Below are positions 1 to 7,073 of a stretch of 9,202 bases of DNA, one piece after another. Both the position numbers and the translations under genes were made by a program. The notes beneath the pieces were generated by a model, which worked only from the letters and a program-made list of their open reading frames with translations, was not told the origin of the DNA and did not search any database. Origin of the DNA: Thermoguttaceae bacterium. GTDB lineage: Bacteria; Planctomycetota; Planctomycetia; Pirellulales; Thermoguttaceae. Within the stretch, counting starts at the first letter, position 1, and every line of letters starts with the position of its first letter. The DNA lies in the NCBI GenBank assembly GCA_024653385.1, contig JANLFZ010000089.1:2249-11450 (forward strand), given 5' to 3'.

Positions 1-3000
1 ATCGACTGCCTGGCGGCACGGCAGATGGCCAACGCCGCAGCGGCGGCAGCCCGCGTGATCGAATCCGAACCGGACCACGGCGACGCGCTGTTCGCGCTGG
101 CCTGGCAGGCGGTTGAACGCTCCAGCGCCGCGGATGTCCAGCGGCTACTGGAAAAGCTCGGCCGCGTGCCGAACCGCCGGCCGTTTGCAACGCACCTCTT
201 GGCCCTCCAGTACACCGAGAAACAGAAGCAACCGGACCGGGCACAGAAGGTATTCGCCCAGGCCGCGCAGACGGCAGCGCAGCTTACCCCGAAGCAGTAC
301 CGATCTCTGGCCGAGACCGACGCGGAGACCATGCCGGCGTTGCTGATCCAGGCGGTGCGCCGGGCTCCCGACGCCGCGGAGGCGTGCCGGCGTGCCGCGG
401 CCGCGTTGGCGGGGTTGGAGACGGCGGTCAAGGCCTGGCCCGAGTGGACGGGCGGCGCGGCCGAAACCGCGTCGCAGATTGCCCTGCTGGTGGCTTTGCC
501 GCGCCCGGCCGGCCGTCCCACCGATACCGCGGCCCAACCCAAGCCCGATCCGGCAGTGCTGGCCGAACTGGCCCAACGTGCGGAGCGCCTGCGCGCGGCG
601 GCGATCGAGAAAGGGGTGGCCGCGCCGGTCGTGTACCATCAATCGGCGGCGGCCGCGCTGGCGCGAGGTGATTTCGAGACATCGCTCGAGTTGCTCGGCA
701 AGGGGCTCCAGGCCGGCGCCAAGCTGCCTTCCCAGCGCCGCGGCGAGCTTCTGGAACTGCGCCGCCTGGCCGCTTGGGAATTGGTCATGCTGAGGCGGTT
801 CGCCCAAGCCGAGGAACACATCAAGGTACTCCTGGCGTCCGGCGACAAGACCATGATCGGCTGGGGGCACCTGCTCTCCGGCCGCATCCTGGCAGCCGAG
901 GGGAAGCTCGAGAAGGCCCGCGATCACCTGCTTCGCGCTCGGGCCGACCTGGGCGACCTTCCCCAGGTCCGCGCGGCATTGGCGAACGTGTACCTTGCGA
1001 TGGGCCGATGGTCGGAGGCCCTGCCGCACCTTCAGTCGCTTCACGTGCTGGCCGACGCGCTGAGCCCCGAGGAGCGTGCCTGGCGCGACGCGCTGGTCGG
1101 CTCCGAAGAACGGATCCACCTGGCCGAACTTCGGGCACGGTTGGGGTTGAACCAGTGGTCCGAGGCCCAAAGGCACCTCGAGGTGCTTACGCCCACGGAA
1201 CTGGCTCCCCAGGCCGAGTCTCTGGCAGTCGCCTGGCTGGCGGCAAACGGGCGGCTCGCCGAGGCCACCAAGCGCCTGGCCGACGCCCGGCGCCGGTTCC
1301 CTCGCCATTGGGGACTGGTGGATCTCGAATCGGCTCTCTTGGATCGGGCGGGCAAGACCGATCAGGCCCGAGGCCTCGTGGAGCAATTCGCCGCGGCCGC
1401 GCCGGACGATCTGGACGTGCAGTTGGCCCTGTGCGCCTGGCGTATCCGGCATCGGGAAGCCGACAAGGCCCTCGCGCATCTGGCCGAGCTTGCCAAGCGC
1501 CCCGCGAAGAAGGCCGACGACCGGTTGCGGATCATGGCGATCCAGGCCCAAGCCCTGCTGGCGGCCGGCAAACCCAAGGAGGCCGAGACCGTGGCCGCGG
1601 CCTTGCGTGCCGACCCGCAGTCCGCGGCAATCGGCGGGCTGATCGACGCTTTGGCCCAATGGAACCAGAACCAGCCCCAGAAAGCGGCCGAGGCCCTGGC
1701 CGCAGTGGGCAAGACCAGTCCCCGCAGCGGCCTTTTGTCGCTTTTCCAGGGCGAAGCCGAACTGGCCCAGGGCGATGATGCCGAGGGCATCGAGCACCTG
1801 GCCAAGGCCCTCGAGGTGACGGCGCTACGGCGCCGGGCGGGTGCCGCGCTACTCGGCTCGGTGGCCCGCTTGGCCGCCCAGAAACCGCTGCCGGAAGTCG
1901 AGGCCAAGGTCGATGCCCTGCTTCGCCAATCGCCCGACGATCCGGTCCTGTTGCTGGCCAAGGCCGATCTGGCGATCCGGCAAGGCCGGCTCGATGCCGG
2001 GATCGAGCAGCTCGAGCGCGTCGATCGCCTCGAGCCGGCAAGCCCCGCCGGTCCCTATTTCAAGGCCCTGGCGCTGTTGCGATTCGGGCAGCAGGACCGG
2101 GCCGCCACCGACGTCAGCCGGGCCCTGGCGCGCGACCCGAAGCACTTGCCCTCGCTCGTTCTAGCCGCCCGGGTGGCACTGGCCAAGGGCGACCCGGGGC
2201 AGGCCCTGACCCATGCCCAAGCCGCCCTCGCCCTGCGGCCGGGTCTTCCCGAGGCCGTGCTTGCCGAAGCGGAAGCCCTGCGTCGCATGGACCGGACGGA
2301 CGAGGCGCGGCGCGCGGTCGAGGACCTGATCGCCCAGTGGCCCAACCTGTCGGCCGGGTACGCCGCCCTTGCCGCGCTTCATGCGGCAGCGGGTCGGACC
2401 GATGAGGCGCTCGAGGCTTACCGCCGGGGCTTGGAGAAGCTGCCGAACCACCCGGCGCTGCGGCTCGGTCAGATCGCGCTGTTGGCCCGGTCGAACCGAG
2501 TCGCCGACGCCCAGGAAGCAGCGCGCCAGGCGGTCGGCGAGAACCCCAAGGCCGCCATGTTGCTGGCGGTGGCGCGGGTGTTTGCGGCGGAAGGCCGGCT
2601 CGCGGAGGCCCGCCAGTGGTGCGACAAGGCCCTAGCGGCCGGTGACGCGCGCGAGAAGACGGCCGCGCGGTTTCTGTTGGGTAACGTGGCCGTTCATGAA
2701 GCCGGCGAGCCCGGCGACAAGGACCGCCTGGCCGAGGCCCGCGACCATTTTGCCGCCGTGGTGGCTGCCGAGCCGGGCCACCTGATCGCGGCCAATAACC
2801 TTGCGTGGCTATTGGCCACCGAGTTCGGCCAGGCGGCCGAGGCGGTGGCAGTGCTCGAAAAGGCCAAGGGACCTGCCGCCGTGCGGCAGCTTCCCGCGGC
2901 CGTCGCCCACACCCTGGCCGTGGCCTACCGGAAGGCAGGCCGGGCGGACGAGGCCATGCGTGTTCTCGACGAAGCGCTGGCAGTCTACCCCGACGACGCC

Positions 3001-3165
3001 GCCTTGTTGATCGAAATCGGCGCGATGCTGGCCGAGCGACAACGCTGGATCGAGGCCCGAAGCGTTGTCGAGAAGGCCAAGAAGATCGGCCTGTCGGACC
3101 AGCAGTCGGCCGAGGCGGGGCGCATCCTCGCGACGATCGAAACCTCGACCGCCTCGTCGCCCTGA
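1..3165 (+). CDS. Giant tetratricopeptide-repeat (TPR) protein, 5' end outside the window
   Basis: The frame is open from base 1 (it reads IDCLAARQMANAAA before the first Met at 25), so the gene starts upstream and the Met at 25 is probably internal. At least 1054 codons are visible. The product is a solenoid of helix-turn-helix TPR units. The clearest run is seven consecutive 33-34-residue units at about 1945-2655, each ending in a Pro near position 31 and carrying the usual small or large hydrophobic pattern (for example AGYAALAALHAAAGRTDEAL, then KLPNHP). Further degenerate units cover most of the rest, including one near the C-terminus (AYRKAGRADEAMRVLDEALA). TPR arrays act as protein-protein scaffolds; the partner is unknown. 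No signal peptide or membrane segment is visible in the part present. The next gene starts 18 nt downstream on the same strand. In planctomycetes such proteins are often linked to envelope or secretion functions, but nothing here proves that. The TPR call is firm; the function is unassigned. Confidence 0.93.
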   Translation: MDCLAARQMANAAAAAARVIESEPDHGDALFALAWQAVERSSAADVQRLLEKLGRVPNRRPFATHLLALQYTEKQKQPDRAQKVFAQAAQTAAQLTPKQYRSLAETDAETMPALLIQAVRRAPDAAEACRRAAAALAGLETAVKAWPEWTGGAAETASQIALLVALPRPAGRPTDTAAQPKPDPAVLAELAQRAERLRAAAIEKGVAAPVVYHQSAAAALARGDFETSLELLGKGLQAGAKLPSQRRGELLELRRLAAWELVMLRRFAQAEEHIKVLLASGDKTMIGWGHLLSGRILAAEGKLEKARDHLLRARADLGDLPQVRAALANVYLAMGRWSEALPHLQSLHVLADALSPEERAWRDALVGSEERIHLAELRARLGLNQWSEAQRHLEVLTPTELAPQAESLAVAWLAANGRLAEATKRLADARRRFPRHWGLVDLESALLDRAGKTDQARGLVEQFAAAAPDDLDVQLALCAWRIRHREADKALAHLAELAKRPAKKADDRLRIMAIQAQALLAAGKPKEAETVAAALRADPQSAAIGGLIDALAQWNQNQPQKAAEALAAVGKTSPRSGLLSLFQGEAELAQGDDAEGIEHLAKALEVTALRRRAGAALLGSVARLAAQKPLPEVEAKVDALLRQSPDDPVLLLAKADLAIRQGRLDAGIEQLERVDRLEPASPAGPYFKALALLRFGQQDRAATDVSRALARDPKHLPSLVLAARVALAKGDPGQALTHAQAALALRPGLPEAVLAEAEALRRMDRTDEARRAVEDLIAQWPNLSAGYAALAALHAAAGRTDEALEAYRRGLEKLPNHPALRLGQIALLARSNRVADAQEAARQAVGENPKAAMLLAVARVFAAEGRLAEARQWCDKALAAGDAREKTAARFLLGNVAVHEAGEPGDKDRLAEARDHFAAVVAAEPGHLIAANNLAWLLATEFGQAAEAVAVLEKAKGPAAVRQLPAAVAHTLAVAYRKAGRADEAMRVLDEALAVYPDDAALLIEIGAMLAERQRWIEARSVVEKAKKIGLSDQQSAEAGRILATIETSTASSP

Positions 3166-3183
3166 CCGGCGCGGTCGCCTCCC

Positions 3184-4833
3184 ATGCCCGAATCCGGTTC
3201 TTCCGAAATCCGAGGTGCGTGCGGCGGCCTTGAGGCAGCGCCGGCAGCCGGAGTCCGCCGGCCGGGCACGGGCCTACCAGTTCATCTGCTTCTTGCGGCC
3301 TGGCTGGGTCTGGTGTTTCTCGTGGGGAACTGGTTTCCGCTGCGGGCCACGGATCTTTGGTGCCACGTAGGGTATGGTCACTGGATCCTCGACCACCGGG
3401 CTCTGCCCGAACGAGACCCGTTCTGTCCCTTGGCGACCGTGACGCCGCTAGTCGACACGGCATGGCTTTCGCAGGTCGTTTTCGCGCTGGTCGAGCGAGC
3501 GGGTGGGGTGGAGTGGATTTCCCACGTGTTCGCCCTGGTGCTCGTGACGACACACGCCGTCTTGGCCAGGACGTTTTACCTCCAGTCGCAACGCGTTGCG
3601 GTTGCCCTGGCGGGCTCGGTGATGACCGTTGTGGTGGGATGGAGCCGCATCGCCACGGTCCGGCCGGAGAACTTCGCCGCGCTGGCCATGGCTGTCCTCC
3701 TGTGGATCGTGGTCTCCACCGAAACGGAAGGCCCCTCGGGCGACAGGCCGCGGCGATGGCGATGGCGTCTTGCGATCGGCGTTCCCCTGGTGATGCTTCT
3801 CTGGGCGAACCTGCACGGCTCGTTCGCGTGCGGACTGGCCGTTTTGGGGTGCTGTTTCGTGGGGCGCGCGGTCGAAGCCGCTTGGGCCGCCAAGCGTGGA
3901 GGGATTGCACAAGCACTGGCCGCTTCGGGGACCGACCCCGCGGTGCGGCGTTGGCTGGTCGCGTGCCTGGCAGGCGCGGCAGCCACGCTGGTCAATCCCT
4001 ATGGCGTGCGCCTGTGGCTGTCGGCCCTGTCGTTTGCGGGAAACGAGAACCTCCGCGGCGTCGCCGAATGGATGCCGATGACAATCGTGGGGCCCGGTGG
4101 AAGGTCGTTTGCCTTGTCCTGGCTGGTGTTGCTCGTCGCGCTGCGTCACAGCCGTCGGCCCGTGCCCGTGGCCCACGCCCTGATGCTGGCGCTGTTCTCC
4201 GTGGCGGCCGTGTCGAGCGTCCGGATGATCGTCTGGTATGCGCCGGTGTTCGCGGTGGCGGTCGTACCCCATGCGGCCGACCTCTGGCGCCGGTGGCTTC
4301 CCAAGGGACCGGTGGAGGGATATCGTCCCAACCCCCTGTGGCGCGTGGCCGTTTGGGTCCTCGTCGGCTGGATCGCCTTTGCCGTGGCTCCGATCAGCTC
4401 GGGATTGTTGGGTCGGGAGCCACGACGGCTCGAACGGCTGCTCGGCCCGTCCACGCCCGTGGCACTGACCCGGCATTTGCGCGTGCATCCGCCGCCGGGC
4501 CCGGTGTTCCATCCGCAGTGGTGGGGCGATTGGTTGGCCCGGGAAGGCATCACGCCGTTTATCACCTCGAACATCCACCTGGTACCGCCCGAGGTGTGGC
4601 GCGACTACACCCAGGTGGCCTCTGGGCTGTCGGGCTGGCAGCAAATCGTCGACCGCCACGGCATCCAGACGTTGATCCTCGACCGGGCGGAGCAGGGCGT
4701 GCTGATCGCGGCGGCCGCTCGCTCGGGCCGGTGGCAGCCTGCCTATGAGGATTCGCAAGCCGTGATGTTCGTGCGACGGCCGGCGCCGCCACCGAAGTCG
4801 CCCGATGGTGGCGCCGGTCGCCTCGGGCCGTGA
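3184..4833 (+). CDS. Polytopic membrane protein, GT-C-like glycosyltransferase-type family (function unproven)
   Basis: The 549-residue product is an integral membrane protein with about nine to ten hydrophobic segments, including residues 31-53, 111-130, 138-153, 163-178, 197-226, 256-270, 309-320, 329-345, 348-364 and 385-405. It shows a family signature I recognise from many 'hypothetical membrane' proteins: an early loop with DLWCHVGYGHWIL (57-69), DPF (78-80) and a WLSQ motif (94-97), then RPE (160-162), WANLHGSF (207-214), NPYG (271-274) and EW (295-296), and a soluble C-terminal tail from about 410. The acidic and His residues in the first loop after TM1 recall GT-C enzymes that use lipid-linked sugars, so a role in envelope glycosylation is plausible, but no substrate can be named. 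ATG 3184 is the only Met or alternative start before TM1. It lacks a clear Shine-Dalgarno sequence and lies 18 nt after the TPR gene in the same frame, which suggests translational coupling. Confidence 0.85.
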   Translation: MPESGSSEIRGACGGLEAAPAAGVRRPGTGLPVHLLLAAWLGLVFLVGNWFPLRATDLWCHVGYGHWILDHRALPERDPFCPLATVTPLVDTAWLSQVVFALVERAGGVEWISHVFALVLVTTHAVLARTFYLQSQRVAVALAGSVMTVVVGWSRIATVRPENFAALAMAVLLWIVVSTETEGPSGDRPRRWRWRLAIGVPLVMLLWANLHGSFACGLAVLGCCFVGRAVEAAWAAKRGGIAQALAASGTDPAVRRWLVACLAGAAATLVNPYGVRLWLSALSFAGNENLRGVAEWMPMTIVGPGGRSFALSWLVLLVALRHSRRPVPVAHALMLALFSVAAVSSVRMIVWYAPVFAVAVVPHAADLWRRWLPKGPVEGYRPNPLWRVAVWVLVGWIAFAVAPISSGLLGREPRRLERLLGPSTPVALTRHLRVHPPPGPVFHPQWWGDWLAREGITPFITSNIHLVPPEVWRDYTQVASGLSGWQQIVDRHGIQTLILDRAEQGVLIAAAARSGRWQPAYEDSQAVMFVRRPAPPPKSPDGGAGRLGP

Positions 4834-6573
4834 TCATCGCGGCGCGCGATCCTTGGCCTTGCGCACGACCTGTCCCACGCCCTTGAGCACTTCCGACGGC
4901 ACGACCAATTCGCCGCGCAGTTCGCCGGGGGCCGTGGACACGGCCAGTCCGACCGGCGGCGTGGCCGGAAACTCGGGGACCTGAATCTTGGCTGCCGCCT
5001 GGGGAGGCGCCACGGCGGCAATCATCCGCTGGAAAAACGCCAGCATACCGCGCGGGCTCAGGTAGACGACGATCGTCGCGTCCTTCGGCAAGAGGCCGGC
5101 TGTCTTGACCACGTCGGCTTGCGCTCCCAGGCCGGGCTTGCCTTGCTTAAGCGCCTGGATCGCCCGTTCGAGGTGGGCCTTGTGCGTGTAGCCCACCATG
5201 ACGGTGTGCTCGTCGGCCACGGCCAGCCACGCGACGAGCTTCCCGCCCGGGCCGAACATCGCTTCCATCAACTGATCGAACTGCTTCGGGTTCGGCATGC
5301 CCGGCGGGGTCTTCATCCGCGCCGTGATCTGCAACGCCGGGGCGTCGGCCAGCTTGGTCTTCTCGATCTCGATGGCCGGGAGCATCAGGCTGGAGCTGCC
5401 CTTGGCGATTTCGCCGTACTGCGTGAGGTACTTTTCGTAGTTGGCCAGAAAGGCCGTGGCGTCGTCGGTCCGGAAGACCGCGAGCATGTTCGAGTAGAGG
5501 GGTTCGTTGCCCTCTCCGGCGCCCAGTGCCACCGCCATGGTCCGCGCCTGGCGCATCCACCCGATCGGCAAGGACTGCATTTTTTGGATCTGCTCTTCCG
5601 AGACGCCGTAGAAGTCGCGAGTGGCCTTCATCATGCCGATCGAGAATCGCATGAGTTCATCCCAGCCGGCCTCCGACACGGCCGCGCCGCCGGCGACCAC
5701 GAAGGGCCTGTCCGGCAGTCCGGTGAGAAGGCCCTCCGTGAGCGGTTTGGCCTCGGTCAGCATCTTGGCGAACCGCCCGCCCGGAACCGCCCTCGCCCGC
5801 TTGGCGATGTGGAGCACGCCTTGCGAATCGAGCCGGGCGCCCACCGCGACGACCGAGACTTCCTTCTCGGCGAACTCGAACAGCCGAAGATACACGTCCA
5901 TGGCGGCCGCGGCGGCCTTGCCCTGTTCGCCCGCCACAATCAGGGCCGATTTCACCGTGTTGATCGCGGTCCGCACCTTGCTCGAGAGGAGCTTGATTCC
6001 GGGCTGGAGCACGACGCCGGCGGCGTCGTTGGCGGCCAGCCACTCTTGCCAGGGCGCCAAGCCGGCCGGTACCTCGGCCGACACCGAAAGGCCCTCCTCG
6101 AGCGATTCGCGGTGCCGTGCCTGCGCCAGGGCCGCATAGCCGCCGAGGTGGCGGGCCACGAATTCGCCGCGGCCCAAGGCGATCTTGTGAATGCCTCCTC
6201 CGGCGTCCTCGGGTTTCAGCGGCTCGAGGAACTTCTCATAGTCGGTCACGGGAACCAACAGCACCGCCACAGGCCGGACCTCGCTGCCTTTGGGCGGCAA
6301 CACAACCAAGCCCAAGGTACCCTGGCCGTCCAATCCTTCGCCCACGCCTGCCCGGTCCTTGAGCCTTGCCAGCACGCTTTGCGCGGGTAGTCCCAATTGT
6401 TCCGCGAGCCGCTGCAACTTCGCATCCGCGTCGGCGGGCCGCTGGACCAGCGCGAAGCCCAGGGCCGAATCCGGCACGAGTTTCAGAATGTTCTCCGCAC
6501 CCCGCGCGCATGTCGCCAGGCATAACGCCAGACACACAGCGAGGGAAACGGTCGGGATGAAACACCGTCGCAT
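4834..6573 (-). CDS. Predicted secreted protein of unknown function (579 aa)
   Basis: I do not recognise this protein with confidence. The N-terminus is a Sec signal peptide: Arg at 2-3, a hydrophobic core with several Cys (residues 9-22), and a likely signal peptidase I site after ARG (25/26), leaving AENILKLVPDSALGF as the mature start. The mature part is soluble with no further membrane helix. Its alternating strands and helices (LGLVVLPP; PVAVLLVPVTDYEKFLEPL; later DATIVVYLSPRGMLAFFQRM) resemble in style the large secreted planctomycete proteins grouped loosely with DUF3352, but this is only a resemblance. No catalytic motif is visible. I chose ATG 6573 over the in-frame ATG at 6597 because a strong Shine-Dalgarno sequence sits 6 nt before it and the signal peptide starts there. 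The gene is convergent with the membrane-protein gene, whose stop codon touches this one. It appears to be monocistronic. Confidence 0.88.
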   Translation of the reverse strand: MRRCFIPTVSLAVCLALCLATCARGAENILKLVPDSALGFALVQRPADADAKLQRLAEQLGLPAQSVLARLKDRAGVGEGLDGQGTLGLVVLPPKGSEVRPVAVLLVPVTDYEKFLEPLKPEDAGGGIHKIALGRGEFVARHLGGYAALAQARHRESLEEGLSVSAEVPAGLAPWQEWLAANDAAGVVLQPGIKLLSSKVRTAINTVKSALIVAGEQGKAAAAAMDVYLRLFEFAEKEVSVVAVGARLDSQGVLHIAKRARAVPGGRFAKMLTEAKPLTEGLLTGLPDRPFVVAGGAAVSEAGWDELMRFSIGMMKATRDFYGVSEEQIQKMQSLPIGWMRQARTMAVALGAGEGNEPLYSNMLAVFRTDDATAFLANYEKYLTQYGEIAKGSSSLMLPAIEIEKTKLADAPALQITARMKTPPGMPNPKQFDQLMEAMFGPGGKLVAWLAVADEHTVMVGYTHKAHLERAIQALKQGKPGLGAQADVVKTAGLLPKDATIVVYLSPRGMLAFFQRMIAAVAPPQAAAKIQVPEFPATPPVGLAVSTAPGELRGELVVPSEVLKGVGQVVRKAKDRAPR

Positions 6574-6579
6574 GACTGT

Positions 6580-6584
6580 CTCCT
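6580..6584 (-). promoter_or_regulatory. Ribosome binding site deciding the start of the secreted-protein gene
   Basis: On the minus strand the bases read AAAGGAG followed by ACAGTC and ATG. The AGGAG core lies 6 nt from ATG 6573, an ideal distance. The alternative upstream ATG at 6597 has no such site and would add eight residues before the charged start of the signal peptide. Confidence 0.85.
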
Positions 6585-6619
6585 TTGTTACCAACAAACA
6601 ATGCCACGACTCTGTGGCA
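6584..6619 (-). repeat. Two adjacent inverted repeats in the leader of the secreted-protein gene
   Basis: Two perfect 6-bp inverted repeats lie next to each other. The first is TGCCAC / GTGGCA at 6602-6607 and 6614-6619 with a 6-nt loop. The second is TTTGTT / AACAAA at 6584-6589 and 6593-6598 with a 3-nt loop. In the minus-strand mRNA they would form two small hairpins, the second overlapping the edge of the Shine-Dalgarno sequence. They could affect translation initiation or serve as a protein-binding site. Six-bp repeats do arise by chance, and the second stem is AT-rich and weak, so a function is only a suggestion. Confidence 0.35.
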
Positions 6620-6798
6620 AGTCATTCGTCCGATCGCGGCCGGTATTGGCCGCCACGGCCAAGACGAAAGACCAGCAACCAGACAACCCCCCGTTCTCGC
6701 TGCTCCGATGTTCTGCAAGGGGATGGGTTTGAGGTTGGACCATTGTTGCGCAACGATCGCAGTCGATTCGTCACGCCTCGCAGCCATCAGAACATTTG
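6620..6798. other. Non-coding spacer upstream of the secreted-protein gene
   Basis: No credible ORF is seen here. The stretch holds a GC-rich inverted repeat (GCGGCC / GGCCGC, 6636-6641 and 6648-6653) and a 10-bp palindrome GTTGCGCAAC (6745-6754). The promoter of the minus-strand secreted-protein gene should lie here or nearby, but I found no -35/-10 pair good enough to call. Confidence 0.5.
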
Positions 6799-6814
6799 CC
6801 CCGGCAAGACGGGG
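6799..6814 (-). terminator. Weak hairpin just after the coiled-coil ORF, possible terminator
   Basis: A perfect 5-bp GC stem (CCCCG / CGGGG, 6799-6803 and 6810-6814) with a 6-nt loop begins three bases after the TAG stop at 6818-6820. It is not followed by a T-run on the minus strand (the next bases are CAAATGTTCT), so it is not a classical intrinsic terminator. It may slow transcription or protect the 3' end of the cstA transcript. Confidence 0.25.
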
Positions 6815-6817
6815 TCT

Positions 6818-7048
6818 CTACTTCCCCCGACGCGCAAGTTCCAGCGCCTCTTTGACCTCGGTCTGAAGATCCACCAGCAGCAGTTGAACGGCGCAGACCT
6901 GACGGGTCAACTCGCTCACGTCGCTGGCAAGGCTCGAGACATGATCGCACAGCCCAGCCACGGCCGAAGCAAGCTGGGGAACGTCCTCGGCCGACGAGCC
7001 GGTCGAAAGCCGGTAAGCCTGACTCTTGATCTGGATCAACGGCGGCAT
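6818..7048 (-). CDS. Small coiled-coil protein encoded directly downstream of cstA (76 aa)
   Basis: I do not recognise a named family. From residue 23 to about 70 the product follows a regular heptad pattern: Val or Leu at position a (V23, V30, V37, V44, V51, L58, V65) and mostly Leu at d (L26, L33, L40, L47, V54, L61, A68). This predicts one continuous parallel coiled coil of about seven turns, preceded by about 22 polar residues. There is no signal peptide or membrane segment, so it is probably cytoplasmic. Cys34 and Cys52 fall inside the helix. The stop of cstA (7074) lies 25 nt upstream of ATG 7048 on the same strand, so the two are probably co-transcribed. ATG 7048 follows a G-rich stretch (GGGGGG at about 5 nt); the in-frame ATG 7093 would overlap cstA and has no good ribosome site. 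Codon choice is GC-rich at third positions like its neighbours, and the heptad order argues against a chance ORF. Confidence 0.7.
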   Translation of the reverse strand: MPPLIQIKSQAYRLSTGSSAEDVPQLASAVAGLCDHVSSLASDVSELTRQVCAVQLLLVDLQTEVKEALELARRGK

Positions 7049-7073
7049 GGCATCCCCCCCAGAAGCCCTGGGA

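Noticed and set aside
145..1797. Open frame of 550 codons antisense to the TPR gene
   Set aside because: The translation is low-complexity Gly/Gln/Arg/Leu typical of the reverse frame of an Ala/Leu/Glu-rich protein. No start signal or motif is present, and the TPR repeats explain the sequence.
1945..2655. Regular periodicity of about 102 nt as a DNA tandem repeat
   Set aside because: The period comes from 34-residue TPR units at protein level. The DNA of the units is not similar enough to be a nucleotide repeat or CRISPR-like array.
2114..3916. Open frame of 600 codons on the minus strand across the TPR and membrane-protein genes
   Set aside because: It is a GC-rich shadow. The translation is dominated by Arg, Pro, Gly and Ser with no domain, and it crosses two well-supported plus-strand genes.
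5119..6390. Open frame of 423 codons opposite the secreted-protein gene
   Set aside because: The secreted-protein frame has a signal peptide and an ideal ribosome site. The opposite frame is Arg/His/Gly-rich with neither.
6507..6573. Possible lipobox (LATC) at residues 19-22 of the secreted protein
   Set aside because: Thr at the -1 position is not accepted by the usual lipobox, where Gly, Ala or Ser is expected, and a better signal peptidase I site (ARG|AEN) follows directly.
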